From positions 1-44,002 of IMG/VR virus record IMGVR_UViG_3300046525_000106: a stretch of 44,002 nt of DNA; one strand, 5' to 3'. Position 1 is the first letter of the stretch. Every line of letters begins with the position of its first letter. The stretch comes from a virus. Made by a program: the position numbers and the translations under genes. This document shows positions 32,823 to 41,742 of the stretch, piece after piece. The notes beneath the pieces were generated by a model. It had not been told where the DNA came from and did not search any database. It worked only from the letters and a program-made list of their open reading frames with translations.

Positions 32823-33614
32823 TTAAAGTTTAATATTGTGTTTTGCTGCTAGCTCTTTAGCTAACTGCGGATTTTCATTTCGTAATTGCGCCAATTTGGT
32901 TAAATTCACTGAACCATCTGGTTTGAGAATGTCGACCTGACCTTTTGTATTGGCACTACCTGGTGCCCCCATACCATTTGGTTTAGGCCAGTAGTACGGT
33001 TTTTGATCCCGCAGAGATTCAACCCACTCTTTTGGCGACAATGCTGTTTGGCCATCTTTACCTATGATCACTTCGCCGTTTTCATCTACTGCAACCGCTT
33101 TTCCGTTTTCATCTAATGCAAATTTTGTTTTAGCTAAAAACGCAATGTCACCTGTTGCTTCAGGTAATGCTTCAAGCTCTACAGCTGCTTGAACAATTTG
33201 CCCCTGAATTACCGATTCCTTAAACTTATTTGCATAAGCTTCGGCTTTGTCAGCACGGTCTTTTTCAGCTTTAAGTACCTTTTCATGTTCTTCACGCATC
33301 TTCTCGGTACGCTTCTGAATCACTTCGGTAATCTTGCCTTCAGCGATTAACTTTGCTTCTTCATCTTGATCAAGTTGAGCAAAGACTCTTTTGACGATTT
33401 CAGGGTCAATTCCTTCGAACTGATTTTGAAGTTCCTGTAGTTTTCGTTTTGCATCCTTAGCGGCATCACGCTCACTTTGAAGTGCAGATTTCAACCCCTT
33501 AGGATCTTCATAGCCGTCTAAGTCAAGGCGAAACTTCCCGTTTTCCTCAACATATAAAGCGCGGTGTTCTTCTTTGATTGAATCAAGTGAATCAACAATA
33601 AATGGCAATGACAT
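32823..33614 (-). CDS. Capsid scaffolding protein
   Basis: A 263-aa, strongly charged helical protein: a long coiled coil from about 45 to 140 (SERDAAKDAKRKLQELQ; KTEKMREEHEKVLKAEK-like stretch), then a GKAVAVDENGEVIIG hairpin and a C-terminal capsid-binding helix (NPQLAKELAAKHNIKL). The start is ATG 33614 with AGG 7 nt upstream, not the TTG at 33620. Located just upstream of the major capsid gene. Confidence 0.85.
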   Translation of the reverse strand: MSLPFIVDSLDSIKEEHRALYVEENGKFRLDLDGYEDPKGLKSALQSERDAAKDAKRKLQELQNQFEGIDPEIVKRVFAQLDQDEEAKLIAEGKITEVIQKRTEKMREEHEKVLKAEKDRADKAEAYANKFKESVIQGQIVQAAVELEALPEATGDIAFLAKTKFALDENGKAVAVDENGEVIIGKDGQTALSPKEWVESLRDQKPYYWPKPNGMGAPGSANTKGQVDILKPDGSVNLTKLAQLRNENPQLAKELAAKHNIKL

Positions 33615-33665
33615 GTTCAAACCTCTCGTTTGAGTTGGATAAGGCCTTATCTCAAGGCATTAAAA

Positions 33666-33687
33666 AACCACCTCGAATGAGGTGGTT
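33666..33687 (-). terminator. Intergenic hairpin before scaffold
   Basis: AACCACCTC-gaat-GAGGTGGTT, 9 bp, followed by a U-run on the minus strand. Confidence 0.88.
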
Positions 33688-33725
33688 CATATGAATTTTG
33701 GATCTAAATTGAACAGAACTATTTA

Positions 33726-34364
33726 TTACTCTCTATTTTCAGTTTCCTTATTACTTTTCTTCTCTTCTTTACTATATTTCTGCTTAATTTGTTTTTTAAA
33801 ACTATTCCATAATGACCAATCGTAAAAAAGTTTAATAATTGTGATAAAGCAAAGAAAACATAGAAATCCGTAAATAGTATTTAGAATTTCTATAGGTATG
33901 CCTAATTGCTGATGATAGGCCTTATAAAGTTCATCTTTTTTCCAGTAAAGTGTTGCGGGGACACAAAGAAACATTATAAAAATAAATATATTCAACCCTA
34001 TCATTTTGTAATTTTCTAAAGAATTAATCTTTATACTAACTATTTGGTTAATTTCATTTTTTATAACTTCAAATGTTGTTCTAAAACGTGCAAAGGCCCA
34101 ATAATCATTTTCAAAACGACTAGGATCGAAAGTCTCCACAAAGTAATCAAACTCTTCGTTATTCGTCATTCGTGTACCAGTCAAAGCCTCTACGGCAGAA
34201 TTCAATTGGATTTCTTTCACGCGTTTTGACCAATTAGAAGCATTAATTCTTTCTTTCTCATCAAAAAATTTTTTTAATCTCTCATGCCGTTCGGATAATA
34301 TTTTTCTCATATATGCGGGTGTAATAATTTCAATAATTCTTATAAGCAAATCCCAAAATTTCAT
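33726..34364 (-). CDS. Membrane protein of unknown function, 212 aa
   Basis: The start is ATG 34364 with AGGAG 7 nt upstream. An amphipathic N-terminus and a soluble helical part (about 30-115) precede two membrane helices (about 124-143 and 160-180) and a lysine-rich tail (KQKYSKEEKKSNKE). It is AT-rich and interrupts the head genes, so it is probably a cargo gene. Despite a FYDWSLW motif it does not clearly match the two-TM pair elsewhere in the window. Confidence 0.65.
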   Translation of the reverse strand: MKFWDLLIRIIEIITPAYMRKILSERHERLKKFFDEKERINASNWSKRVKEIQLNSAVEALTGTRMTNNEEFDYFVETFDPSRFENDYWAFARFRTTFEVIKNEINQIVSIKINSLENYKMIGLNIFIFIMFLCVPATLYWKKDELYKAYHQQLGIPIEILNTIYGFLCFLCFITIIKLFYDWSLWNSFKKQIKQKYSKEEKKSNKETENRE

Positions 34365-34432
34365 CAATTTCTCCTAATTTTAATTTTGGGTGAATAGAAT
34401 TACCTTAATTACAACACTTTTCACATAAAACT

Positions 34433-35539
34433 TTAGTCAAAACTATTTAAAAAATATTGTTCATCAAGTTTTTTGAGTTGATCAAGTGTGTATAGTTTTC
34501 CCTCAGGATCAAAGAACTTATCAAAATCAAATTTACCTTCTTTGTAAAGCTTATAGCGCTTTGGCCCTAGCCATTCTTTCTGGAAGAAATCATCTGTCTT
34601 CTTGAAGAATTCTTTAAATGTGGTGTTGGCATCCAATTGCCCGATTAACTGGCTACGCTCATCTTTTGGAATGTCCTTGACCTTACGCTCATCCATCACA
34701 AACGGACGTTCTCCGACAAGGCGACCATCTTTCTCAACTGGAACGAGTGCACTTCGGCAGTTAGGATGCAACGGCGGTATACGTTTTGCTGGATCATCTA
34801 TTTTCCAGACTAAACCATCGAGTGAAGCGCAAACTTTTGAAGTCCTTCCATCAAGCACACTAATAAATCTGACATATTTAAAGTCGAATTGTTTAAAACT
34901 ATTTAGATATGCCTGATTAGATACATGACTTCGAATCGTCCTTACCGTCCGGTCAATATCGATTTTAGTGCTGTTTAAAAGACCATCTTCATATTTAAGA
35001 CGTTTGGTACCGCGGATTCGTTTAATGATCTGTTGATTGGTCATGCCGGTATTAATACCATCCCGAATTGCATATTCCACTCTTTGGCGTGCAGTTTCTG
35101 CAATTTTAGATAGGAGCTCATCAACTAATGCTCCACCAGCTAAAGGGATTTTTTTGGCGGCTGTATAAAGCTCTTCTGCTTTTTGACTCTTATCAACCTT
35201 GCTAAACAGTTTTGCCATATAATTAGCCTCATAAACTGCGAGTGCTATAGCAGATACTGTAAAAGCCTCAGGTACAGCCACATTAATTGTGTTAAACCAC
35301 TGGGCAATCAGTTCTCGAACTTCCCTTAAATTGGGAGTCGTATATTGCCCACCAGCAAGAGCTATCTTTTCAGAATCATTTAGCTCATCCAAGAAAATAT
35401 TTAATGAACCAAGCATAACCATTGTTTCATCATTAAATATCTTGAGCAACTCATTCACCGAGCGTGAAGATGCACGATATAAATATGCCTGATGTTGAGT
35501 CAGGACATTAAAAAGTATTTTTTCATCATTCGCAGCCAT
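34433..35539 (-). CDS. Minor head protein, SPP1 gp7/Mu gpF type
   Basis: A 368-aa protein of the virion interior. The C-terminal conserved block has LDGRTSKVCASLDGLVW and PPLHPNCRSALVP, the phage Mu F-like signature with Cys and His. The N-terminal half is helical. The gene follows the portal gene in transcription order, as in SPP1-like and related phages. It lacks a recognisable ADP-ribosyltransferase domain. Confidence 0.88.
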   Translation of the reverse strand: MAANDEKILFNVLTQHQAYLYRASSRSVNELLKIFNDETMVMLGSLNIFLDELNDSEKIALAGGQYTTPNLREVRELIAQWFNTINVAVPEAFTVSAIALAVYEANYMAKLFSKVDKSQKAEELYTAAKKIPLAGGALVDELLSKIAETARQRVEYAIRDGINTGMTNQQIIKRIRGTKRLKYEDGLLNSTKIDIDRTVRTIRSHVSNQAYLNSFKQFDFKYVRFISVLDGRTSKVCASLDGLVWKIDDPAKRIPPLHPNCRSALVPVEKDGRLVGERPFVMDERKVKDIPKDERSQLIGQLDANTTFKEFFKKTDDFFQKEWLGPKRYKLYKEGKFDFDKFFDPEGKLYTLDQLKKLDEQYFLNSFD

Positions 35540-35551
35540 AAATCGATACCT

Positions 35552-36901
35552 CTATAGTGGCGCGCTATCACGTTCTTTTTCTATACGCTCTAATTCATCT
35601 TTATATTCATGTTCTGGTAATTTTCCTGTTGCCAGGTATTCCCAGTATGTCTGGAATGAATTCTTGCCTGCTAGTGCACCTTCGTAAAGTTGTTTAGCAA
35701 GATTGATATCGTATTGCTGAATAACAAATTCAGGATCTACTGTAAATACATATTTGGAAGAATCTAGCTTTAACCATTGAGCTGCATATTTAATTGCCTG
35801 TTCGATCGCCTGAGCTGCACACATTACAATGCTATGTAAGCTTGCATGTTGATCATCCTGACGTGCACGGCGTGCTTCACCTGATTCTTGTGTATTCGTA
35901 TCAACAACCTTTGCACCGGCTTCTAATGCTGCGTTCTTTTGTGCATCCATTTCACTCTTAGTAAGTTCGATACCATTACCTGAAATTTCTAAGTAACCGC
36001 ATTGTGAGTCCTTAGGAAGACTCCAGACTGCCATCACACCAGTAACACTAATATCGTCATCGTCTTCATCCCCGTCTAAACCATTAATCCAAGGCTGAGG
36101 ATGTGCTGTATGGTGAAGTGACTGAAAGTAATCTGCACTAAGCTGGTAACTCTTAAGAGCTGCTTTCGCCATAGTTAATAACGGAATAGTTCCAACATTA
36201 GGGGAATTATCCGTTGCCCCACAGAATACAAATGGTGTGAATGAAAGCTGATTACCACCAAGATCCGGAGTTTTATCTTCTTGAGTAGAGCCATCAAATA
36301 AACGGACTGTTAAAGCACCTTCCTGCATAGCTAAAACGCGGTGGACGGTCTTTGTATTATGGCCAAACTCATCTTCACTATTATCAAACTGCTCCTCGAG
36401 CACCAATAGCTTCAGATCCTTACGACCACCAATACTGTTTTCCTTCCAGTTGATGATAGATAACGCATCGTATAGAGCAAAATATGGAACGCCTTTAGAA
36501 TCGACATCGACCAGTAAACCACAGCGGCCATATTCCAAGAGCTCTAAGCAAATTCGAATAAAGAGTTGTTTAAGGCCAAAACCATCATTAGTTGCGTTTT
36601 CAATCAAGCCCTTTAAAAGAGAACTTTCAATTACGATGTTTGGCTCAAGCTTAGAGACCAGACCAATCATCGTGCGAAGAGAGTCTTGAACCCAAAGGGG
36701 ATATTGAGCGCGGCTTAAATAGGCTTTATAAATCTCTCCAGTCTTATCCCCCTGCTTTTCTGCCTCAATCATGCCAGCAGATTTAGCAAGATACTTGGTT
36801 TGTTCCTGTTTGATCTGCTCTTCGCCAGCAACGGCGTCACGCATAATCTGCCAGCTTTTTTGTGCAGCAATATACTGCGGATGTTTATCAGTAACTGCCA
36901 T
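35552..36901 (-). CDS. Portal protein (DUF4055 type)
   Basis: A 449-aa protein that forms the dodecameric DNA portal. Characteristic stretches include YLSRAQYPLWVQDSLRTMIG near residue 65, LLEYGRCGLLVDV, TPFVFCGATDN and QESGEARRARQDDQHASLH. The position after the large terminase and before the gpF-like gene confirms the assignment. The ATG follows a terminator hairpin (36920-36935) with GGTG as a weak ribosome binding site. Confidence 0.87.
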   Translation of the reverse strand: MAVTDKHPQYIAAQKSWQIMRDAVAGEEQIKQEQTKYLAKSAGMIEAEKQGDKTGEIYKAYLSRAQYPLWVQDSLRTMIGLVSKLEPNIVIESSLLKGLIENATNDGFGLKQLFIRICLELLEYGRCGLLVDVDSKGVPYFALYDALSIINWKENSIGGRKDLKLLVLEEQFDNSEDEFGHNTKTVHRVLAMQEGALTVRLFDGSTQEDKTPDLGGNQLSFTPFVFCGATDNSPNVGTIPLLTMAKAALKSYQLSADYFQSLHHTAHPQPWINGLDGDEDDDDISVTGVMAVWSLPKDSQCGYLEISGNGIELTKSEMDAQKNAALEAGAKVVDTNTQESGEARRARQDDQHASLHSIVMCAAQAIEQAIKYAAQWLKLDSSKYVFTVDPEFVIQQYDINLAKQLYEGALAGKNSFQTYWEYLATGKLPEHEYKDELERIEKERDSAPL

Positions 36902-36919
36902 AAAAACACCAATAAAAAA

Positions 36920-36935
36920 GCACCTGAAAAGGTGC
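36920..36935 (-). terminator. Intergenic hairpin before portal
   Basis: GCACCT-gaaa-AGGTGC followed by six U on the minus strand, after the terminase stop. Confidence 0.88.
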
Positions 36936-36940
36936 GTTGT

Positions 36941-38257
36941 TTAAGACATCCCTCGTATCCTTCGCATTCCCATTGATTTTTTATCAATCGGAAATAGATA
37001 AGCGATTGGATAGGTTCCTGCATCATTCATGTGGTCAAACCCTGACTTTTTATCAGGCTGCCCATAATCGTCATAAATTTGACGCTCTAAGCATTTAGCG
37101 AAGTGCGGACATTTTGTTACGTTCACAAAGAGTCTGCGCTCAGATAAGGTATTACAGAGCCTGCTGTTCATTGAGTTGATACGGTCTTTAACCGCAGGGT
37201 TTCTACTGTTCACAAGGACTTTAAATCCTGCTTTTCTGAGTAAAGCTAGATCCGTTTCACTTGCATTACTTGACTTTCGATTCTCACCTGAAGCATCGGG
37301 ATAAATAGCAATTTCATGATCAGGATATCGTTCCTGAATGGCCTCAATCATTGCTGGTGTATCAAAAAGATTTACGAACTCATCAACAGCATGCATTTGT
37401 TCCCCACGGCGAACATATACAACAGCAGCCATTTTGGTAACGTTAAAGTCCATCCCGATATGAAGTACATCATTTACTTGAACTGTTTCAGTAGATGCAC
37501 TTAGTAAGCGATTAAAGCAATAGAAGATAACCCCCTGGTAACTCTCAAAGCTTGCCTCATATTCCTGGCTAAAAGTCTTAGGATCCATCTTGCGCTTAGC
37601 AACAATGATCTCAGACTCAGGAATATTTCCGCCTTGTAAGGAGGTATAAGAAAAGCTTTTACAATCCGGTTCATGCCCCGGCTGACCATCCATGAACGTG
37701 TCATAACAATGGTTGAAACCTTTGGGTGTTCCAATTCTTAAAACATGGCCACCGACTCGCTGTACGCCGTTGACTATGTATTTACAAGTTGAAAGCATTG
37801 GGCGAAGTACTTCTTCCCATGCCGCCCATTTACAGTCTGCCCATTCATCAATAATTAAGAAAAATAAGCCAGATCCACGAAGGTCATCGTAATTGTCTAG
37901 ACCTACGACACGGATTACATGGCCACTTCTTAAAGTGATTGAACATTCAGTCTCATTCGGCTTGCCAGCACGCCATGATGCTGGAATTGCCTGCTTTAAT
38001 CTCTTCCAGAAAACTCGTTTAGCTTGCTTAAAGGTAGGTGCTGCATACCAGATTTCATCCTCGACAGAAACATTCCATTTAGCAGCTAATCTTGCGGCTC
38101 TGCGCATTTCCGCTTTAGCCAAGAAAGTTTTACCAAAACGTCGACCACAAACAGCATCACGAAAACGAGCTTCTACCTGCCAGCCCCACAAATATATATT
38201 TGCCTGCTTTGGCGTTAATTGAACTGAACCTTCAGGAGAATTAAAGAATTGGCTCAT
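36941..38257 (-). CDS. terL: Terminase large subunit
   Basis: The DNA-packaging motor and nuclease, 438 aa. The start is ATG 38257 with GAGGAG 8-13 nt upstream; the 15-nt longer frame is rejected. The N-terminal ATPase has Walker A CGRRFGKT (37-44) and Walker B LFFLIIDEW (131-139, D137-E138). The C-terminal RNase H-like nuclease has IGMDFN, YPDASGENRK and a late Asp in HMNDAGTYP. It overlaps the small subunit gene by 17 bp. Confidence 0.95.
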   Translation of the reverse strand: MSQFFNSPEGSVQLTPKQANIYLWGWQVEARFRDAVCGRRFGKTFLAKAEMRRAARLAAKWNVSVEDEIWYAAPTFKQAKRVFWKRLKQAIPASWRAGKPNETECSITLRSGHVIRVVGLDNYDDLRGSGLFFLIIDEWADCKWAAWEEVLRPMLSTCKYIVNGVQRVGGHVLRIGTPKGFNHCYDTFMDGQPGHEPDCKSFSYTSLQGGNIPESEIIVAKRKMDPKTFSQEYEASFESYQGVIFYCFNRLLSASTETVQVNDVLHIGMDFNVTKMAAVVYVRRGEQMHAVDEFVNLFDTPAMIEAIQERYPDHEIAIYPDASGENRKSSNASETDLALLRKAGFKVLVNSRNPAVKDRINSMNSRLCNTLSERRLFVNVTKCPHFAKCLERQIYDDYGQPDKKSGFDHMNDAGTYPIAYLFPIDKKSMGMRRIRGMS

Positions 38258-38798
38258 TTGGTATCTCCTCATCAGGATTCAGCACAAGCTTGTAATCCTC
38301 TCCAGGTGGACGATACTCTGGTGGATTCACTTCACGTTGTAACTTCTGAAGTTCAAGCTTTTTAATCTCAAGCTCAACTTCAGCTTTTGTTTGAGCTTCT
38401 TCAGGATTTTTACCTTTATTTCCCTGCTCAGTTTTCTTGTCATAAAAACCTTTTGTGATCTTTTGCATTTGATCCACAATTTGGATTGTCATCCTCACAT
38501 TATTCTTTTTAGACCACAGCAGATCATTCAGGATTTTCAACTGGACAATGTCATTCACCCCACTGATTTTATTAAGTGGTTGACTTAGATAATCATCACG
38601 AGTTTTTTCAAATACATCTTTAAATTCCTTACTTAAATCTCTACCAGCAACTTTAGTTGGATCATAAGATTCAACTTGTTGACGAGAGACATTGATATCA
38701 AATTCTTCCTTGACGAGTATCACTGTTTCTTGAGGTGTGTTAAAAACAGCAAGTGACTGCACAATAAAGAGTTTTTGCTTTTTATTTAAAGTCGCCAT
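38241..38798 (-). CDS. Terminase small subunit (DUF2280-like)
   Basis: A 185-aa protein with an N-terminal DNA-binding-like helical part (NKKQKLFIVQSLAVF; INVSRQQVESYDP) and a C-terminal coiled coil (EVELEIKKLELQKLQREV) ending with a proline-rich tail. The family resembles DUF2280 proteins found before TerL. It would recognise the packaging start on phage DNA. Confidence 0.85.
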   Translation of the reverse strand: MATLNKKQKLFIVQSLAVFNTPQETVILVKEEFDINVSRQQVESYDPTKVAGRDLSKEFKDVFEKTRDDYLSQPLNKISGVNDIVQLKILNDLLWSKKNNVRMTIQIVDQMQKITKGFYDKKTEQGNKGKNPEEAQTKAEVELEIKKLELQKLQREVNPPEYRPPGEDYKLVLNPDEEIPNEPIL

Positions 38799-38844
38799 TT
38801 CTCTCTATCCGTCAAGGTACGTCAAGGAAACATGGCAAAAAAAA

Positions 38845-38860
38845 TGAGCCAAAAGGCTCA
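38845..38860 (-). terminator. Intergenic hairpin before small terminase
   Basis: TGAGCC-aaaa-GGCTCA followed by eight U on the minus strand, just after the metallopeptidase gene's stop region. Confidence 0.85.
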
Positions 38861-39499
38861 ACTTATTAAACATGTCCCGCAGCACTTGGAAATATTTACA
38901 TCTGATACAAACGGCGCTTGCTTCGCCACTTCTAGTAGGCGCTTTACGCTTTCATCCGCTCCCCATCGTTTTACCACGCCTATGAACTCTTCAACGTCGT
39001 GACCTGCCAAATAATGTTTTGGTAAGCCAGTCATATCACTGTAAAGAGGCTCGCCATCTTGATCGCGCTCAACGCCAATGTGGTAAAGCTCGTGCTCTAT
39101 CAATGCACAAAAATCACGATCATTAGCTTGGTCGCAATAACTTGCATCAATAGTAATAAGATAAGTTGGCACATAGCCAAACCAATCACGCATCTGCTGC
39201 TCTTGACGAGCTTTCTTCCACCCGCCTTGGTTGAACATTACCTTTTCGCATTGGCCTAAAACCATACGCTTTTTAGCCGCACATGCCGATGAAGCCCAAG
39301 CACAGGCTAGAAACTCTTCATTATCATGAATAAGTTCAGCAATATGATCATGGTCAGGATTATGTAGTGGTCCACCAATAGTTAAAAAGTTTGTGATCAC
39401 CCAATTCATTAAGTCAGGTGCGGGAGCCAATCTAATTGCCTCATCCTCTTCGGCTTTATCAATCAACTCCTGAGGCGGAAATGGTCTGATTTGCTCCAT
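38858..39499 (-). CDS. Phage metallopeptidase-like protein
   Basis: A 213-aa protein with IEHELYHIGVERD (HExxH) followed by HYLAGHDVEEF and VVKRWGA, the layout of the putative phage metallopeptidase family. The N-terminus begins with PFPPQELIDKA; the C-terminus has three cysteines (SKCCGTCLIS). Its role is unproven; such genes are common next to terminase genes. It overlaps the upstream nuclease-like gene by 41 bp. Confidence 0.8.
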   Translation of the reverse strand: MEQIRPFPPQELIDKAEEDEAIRLAPAPDLMNWVITNFLTIGGPLHNPDHDHIAELIHDNEEFLACAWASSACAAKKRMVLGQCEKVMFNQGGWKKARQEQQMRDWFGYVPTYLITIDASYCDQANDRDFCALIEHELYHIGVERDQDGEPLYSDMTGLPKHYLAGHDVEEFIGVVKRWGADESVKRLLEVAKQAPFVSDVNISKCCGTCLIS

Positions 39500-39896
39500 T
39501 ATCGATTCTCGCTAATTCGCTCATAATCCAGTTAATTGCATAACCTGATTCAATTTGATGAGGTTCAAGACGCTCAAATTTAAAACCCTTATCTAAAGCA
39601 AGATCATATTTGCCCAAGGCATTTGCTATCTTTCGTCCACCTCGACCAACCGACCACGGGCTTCCAGCGATTTCTATAAGAAGACCTAACTTCACAATAT
39701 AAAAATCAAATCGCCAATTTTTAGTTGATTCAAATTGAAATTTTCGACGATAGCCAACTCGATGTTCTTCTAGCTCTTGAAATAGGGTTTCTTCTGCCTC
39801 TAAGTAATTTTGTTTAGCCTTAGGCAATGGTCGGCTTTTAAGTTTTGCTTTAGGTTCTTTTTTTCTTGTGAGCCAAAAATAGTCTTTAATGTCCAT
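39459..39896 (-). CDS. PD-(D/E)XK-like nuclease, 145 aa
   Basis: Contains E in EETLFQELEEH, WRFDFYIVKL and LIEIAGSPWSVGRGGR, the layout E-x(n)-D-x(n)-E-x-(G/K) of Vsr/DUF559-type endonucleases. The start is ATG 39896; AGG 10 nt upstream. It resembles the product of 42257-42640 in the core (WR-x-DF-x-I, then (I/V)E-x-x-G-x-x-W-S-x-GR). It might cut or process DNA during recombination or packaging. Confidence 0.7.
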   Translation of the reverse strand: MDIKDYFWLTRKKEPKAKLKSRPLPKAKQNYLEAEETLFQELEEHRVGYRRKFQFESTKNWRFDFYIVKLGLLIEIAGSPWSVGRGGRKIANALGKYDLALDKGFKFERLEPHQIESGYAINWIMSELARIDNGANQTISASGVD

Positions 39897-39907
39897 ACCC
39901 AAGCCTT

Positions 39908-40099
39908 TTAAAGAAATCCATGAGGCCGATTGTTGAGCCGAGCAATTAATTTATTTTGCTTTGCAATAGTCAAAAAAAATCGCTCATCTAGTTGAGCGAT
40001 CTGTTCCTGAGTTAGGTCACGCGTGGTGCAACTACCTATGTGATTTAGCTCTGTTTGAAGCTGTCTAATCTCATGCGTGATTTCTTGAAATTCAGTCAT
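39908..40099 (-). CDS. Small helical protein, 63 aa
   Basis: Not recognised. Mostly helical with coiled-coil character (EFQEITHEIRQLQTELNHI; AKQNKLIARLNNR). GGAG lies about 6 nt before the ATG. Transcribed with the neighbouring late genes, and closed by a hairpin upstream (40118-40139). Confidence 0.65.
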   Translation of the reverse strand: MTEFQEITHEIRQLQTELNHIGSCTTRDLTQEQIAQLDERFFLTIAKQNKLIARLNNRPHGFL

Positions 40100-40117
40100 A
40101 CATACTCCAAAAAGAAA

Positions 40118-40139
40118 AAGCCCACCAAATGGCGGGCTT
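40118..40139 (-). terminator. Intergenic hairpin
   Basis: On the minus strand AAGCCCGCC pairs with GGTGGGCTT (one G-U) and is followed by a U-rich tail. Confidence 0.82.
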
Positions 40140-40228
40140 CTGTTCTTAAGTGGTGGTGGTTAGCAAAAATCATGCATCGAGTTTAAAAGTGTGGATCTAT
40201 CTCTTTCACTTGCACACATTCAAATCTT

Positions 40229-40681
40229 TTATTTTTTTTCTAAAATTTTCTTAAAATCATTTGAACCAAAATAGTTCGTGATCATTTTTCCGAGATCTAC
40301 TTTATGGGCTTTAGGTTCTTCATTGCCAATGTCCTTAGAGACTGTATACTGCGTCTGCACATTTAAAGGTGGGAATTTTCGCTGACCACCTGTTGTTATT
40401 CTTTCGATAAAGCTCGCTAGCCACATAATATACTCACACTTATTCTTATATGAAGGCATTAAGCTGACATCAAGTTTAACCATGCCTTCTTGATAAGGCT
40501 TGTTTAAGCACTCTTCAAAGTCAATAAAATTGTACTTGAGTTTGTATGGTGTTCCTTTTATCTCTTGTCGGATAATACTTATTAAATTATTCAATTGCTC
40601 AATAAGATCGTCAGAGAACAAATTTTTATTCTCTTCATACTTTTTATAAACCTTCTCAGCAATAATTAAAAATTGGGGCAT
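40229..40681 (-). CDS. Hypothetical protein, 150 aa
   Basis: Not recognised. A helical protein (AEKVYKKYEENKNLF; DLIEQLNNLISIIRQEI) with a C-terminal basic tail. GGAGAG lies 8 nt before the ATG. It has no membrane segment, and a place early in the late transcript. AT content is higher than in the structural genes. Confidence 0.68.
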   Translation of the reverse strand: MPQFLIIAEKVYKKYEENKNLFSDDLIEQLNNLISIIRQEIKGTPYKLKYNFIDFEECLNKPYQEGMVKLDVSLMPSYKNKCEYIMWLASFIERITTGGQRKFPPLNVQTQYTVSKDIGNEEPKAHKVDLGKMITNYFGSNDFKKILEKK

Positions 40682-41056
40682 TGTTATCTCTCCTTTTTAT
40701 TCTTATTTTGTCCGTTAGTCATGTTTTTAAGAAAGTATGATGAATATAATATTGCTATATGTAAGAGTAATTGGATAAAAGGTAACCTATGTAACAAGCA
40801 TGAAAACTTACTGCCAAAACAAACCACAAAAATAACAATAAAAGAGACCTTATTCTCATTATTAAAACTGTCATTTTTATAATTTGAAATAATTTAAAAA
40901 ATAAACAGCCCCGCTAATTATCTATTATTGGCGGGGCTTTTTCTGCTATTGCAATCTAATCAGTATGTTTAAATGCATTGTATAAATATGAGTAACGGTT
41001 AAAATTCAGCACTTTTTTATTGATCAAGTATCAACATAATTGATAAAAATTTTATA
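40682..41056. other. Intergenic stretch
   Basis: About 375 bp without a supported gene. It holds a strong hairpin (40907-40943). A plus-strand frame at 40673-40882 has no ribosome binding site and is rejected. No other signal is clear. Confidence 0.6.
40907..40943. terminator. Strong bidirectional terminator
   Basis: AGCCCCGC (40907-40914) pairs with GCGGGGCT (40931-40938) around 16 nt and is followed by T-runs on both strands. Confidence 0.85.
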
Positions 41057-41239
41057 TCAACTCTTTATTGCAGATTCTATCTGAATTTTAAAGTTAATAT
41101 TTTTCTCCTCATCAATATAGAATAGCAGTCGCTCATCCCTTCTTTTCCTTAATTTTTCAATTTTCGAATCAATCTTTGCTGTAAGCAAAGATTCTTCTTC
41201 TTGGTCCTCATTAGGAATGTAGTCAATTCTTGATTTCAT
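41057..41239 (-). CDS. Small charged protein, 60 aa
   Basis: Not recognised. It has a highly charged central coiled coil (KIDSKIEKLRKRRDERLLF). AGGGGTG lies 8 nt before the ATG. It may be a small regulatory or host-takeover protein; no motif supports more. Confidence 0.6.
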   Translation of the reverse strand: MKSRIDYIPNEDQEEESLLTAKIDSKIEKLRKRRDERLLFYIDEEKNINFKIQIESAIKS

Positions 41240-41344
41240 ACTTTAACACCCCTGTTTTTTAGCATTGTTAGTTCAACACAACTAAATAAACAAGTGAGTT
41301 TGAGTATTTATTCTAAAAAATAGCCCTAAAATCCATAACAACAA

Positions 41345-41370
41345 AAAAGCCCATCTTCCGATGAGCTTTT
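41345..41370 (-). terminator. Intergenic hairpin
   Basis: On the minus strand AAAAGCTCATC pairs with GATGGGCTTTT (one G-U) around GGAA, with U-run. Confidence 0.85.
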
Positions 41371-41396
41371 TATTTAATTAAGATCATTAATATTCC

Positions 41397-41537
41397 TTAG
41401 GCTGTAAATTCTGCTAATACAAATTTTTTTACTATTTCATCAAAATTTGGTTTTCGAAGAGTTGGCTTGCTATTCTTTATAGTTTGATACCAATAACTCG
41501 CTGCAACTCCCATACTAATCAAAGCTAAAAATTTCAT
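41397..41537 (-). CDS. Short membrane-type protein, 46 aa
   Basis: A short frame: MKFLALISMGVAASYWYQTI, then a polar tail ending in VLAEFTA. GAGGTGAG lies 6-12 nt before the ATG, giving strong translational support. The N-terminus is a signal anchor or short membrane helix. First gene after the predicted late promoter. Confidence 0.65.
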   Translation of the reverse strand: MKFLALISMGVAASYWYQTIKNSKPTLRKPNFDEIVKKFVLAEFTA

Positions 41538-41649
41538 TGCTCACCTCACTTATTAGGAAGAGTGGAATTTAAATTATCATCCACCTTTGTAGCGTTCCAA
41601 CTCGTTTTAGAGAGGTTTCTGTATATATCTAAAGCAATATGTAATAAAA

Positions 41650-41673
41650 AAAGCCCACCATTTGATGAGCTTT
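41650..41673 (-). terminator. tR'-like terminator close to the late promoter
   Basis: On the minus strand AAAGCTCAT pairs with GTGGGCTTT (one G-U) followed by seven U. It begins about 35 nt after the predicted late transcript start. Confidence 0.78.
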
Positions 41674-41713
41674 AATACCAGTGAATTACTTACACTTCGA
41701 ACACTGTAATACG

Positions 41714-41742
41714 AATATGCCATAACCTGTATTTACAGTCAA
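41714..41742 (-). promoter_or_regulatory. Putative late promoter (PR'-like)
   Basis: On the minus strand TTGACT (41742-41737) and CATATT (41719-41714) are 17 bp apart. It overlaps the end of the Q-like gene and points into the late operon. The -10 box is weak (4/6), as might suit an antiterminator-dependent promoter. Confidence 0.5.

Noticed and set aside
40673-40882. Plus-strand frame of 69 aa
   Set aside because: No ribosome binding site, opposite to the operon, unlikely composition, and it starts within the start region of the 150-aa gene.
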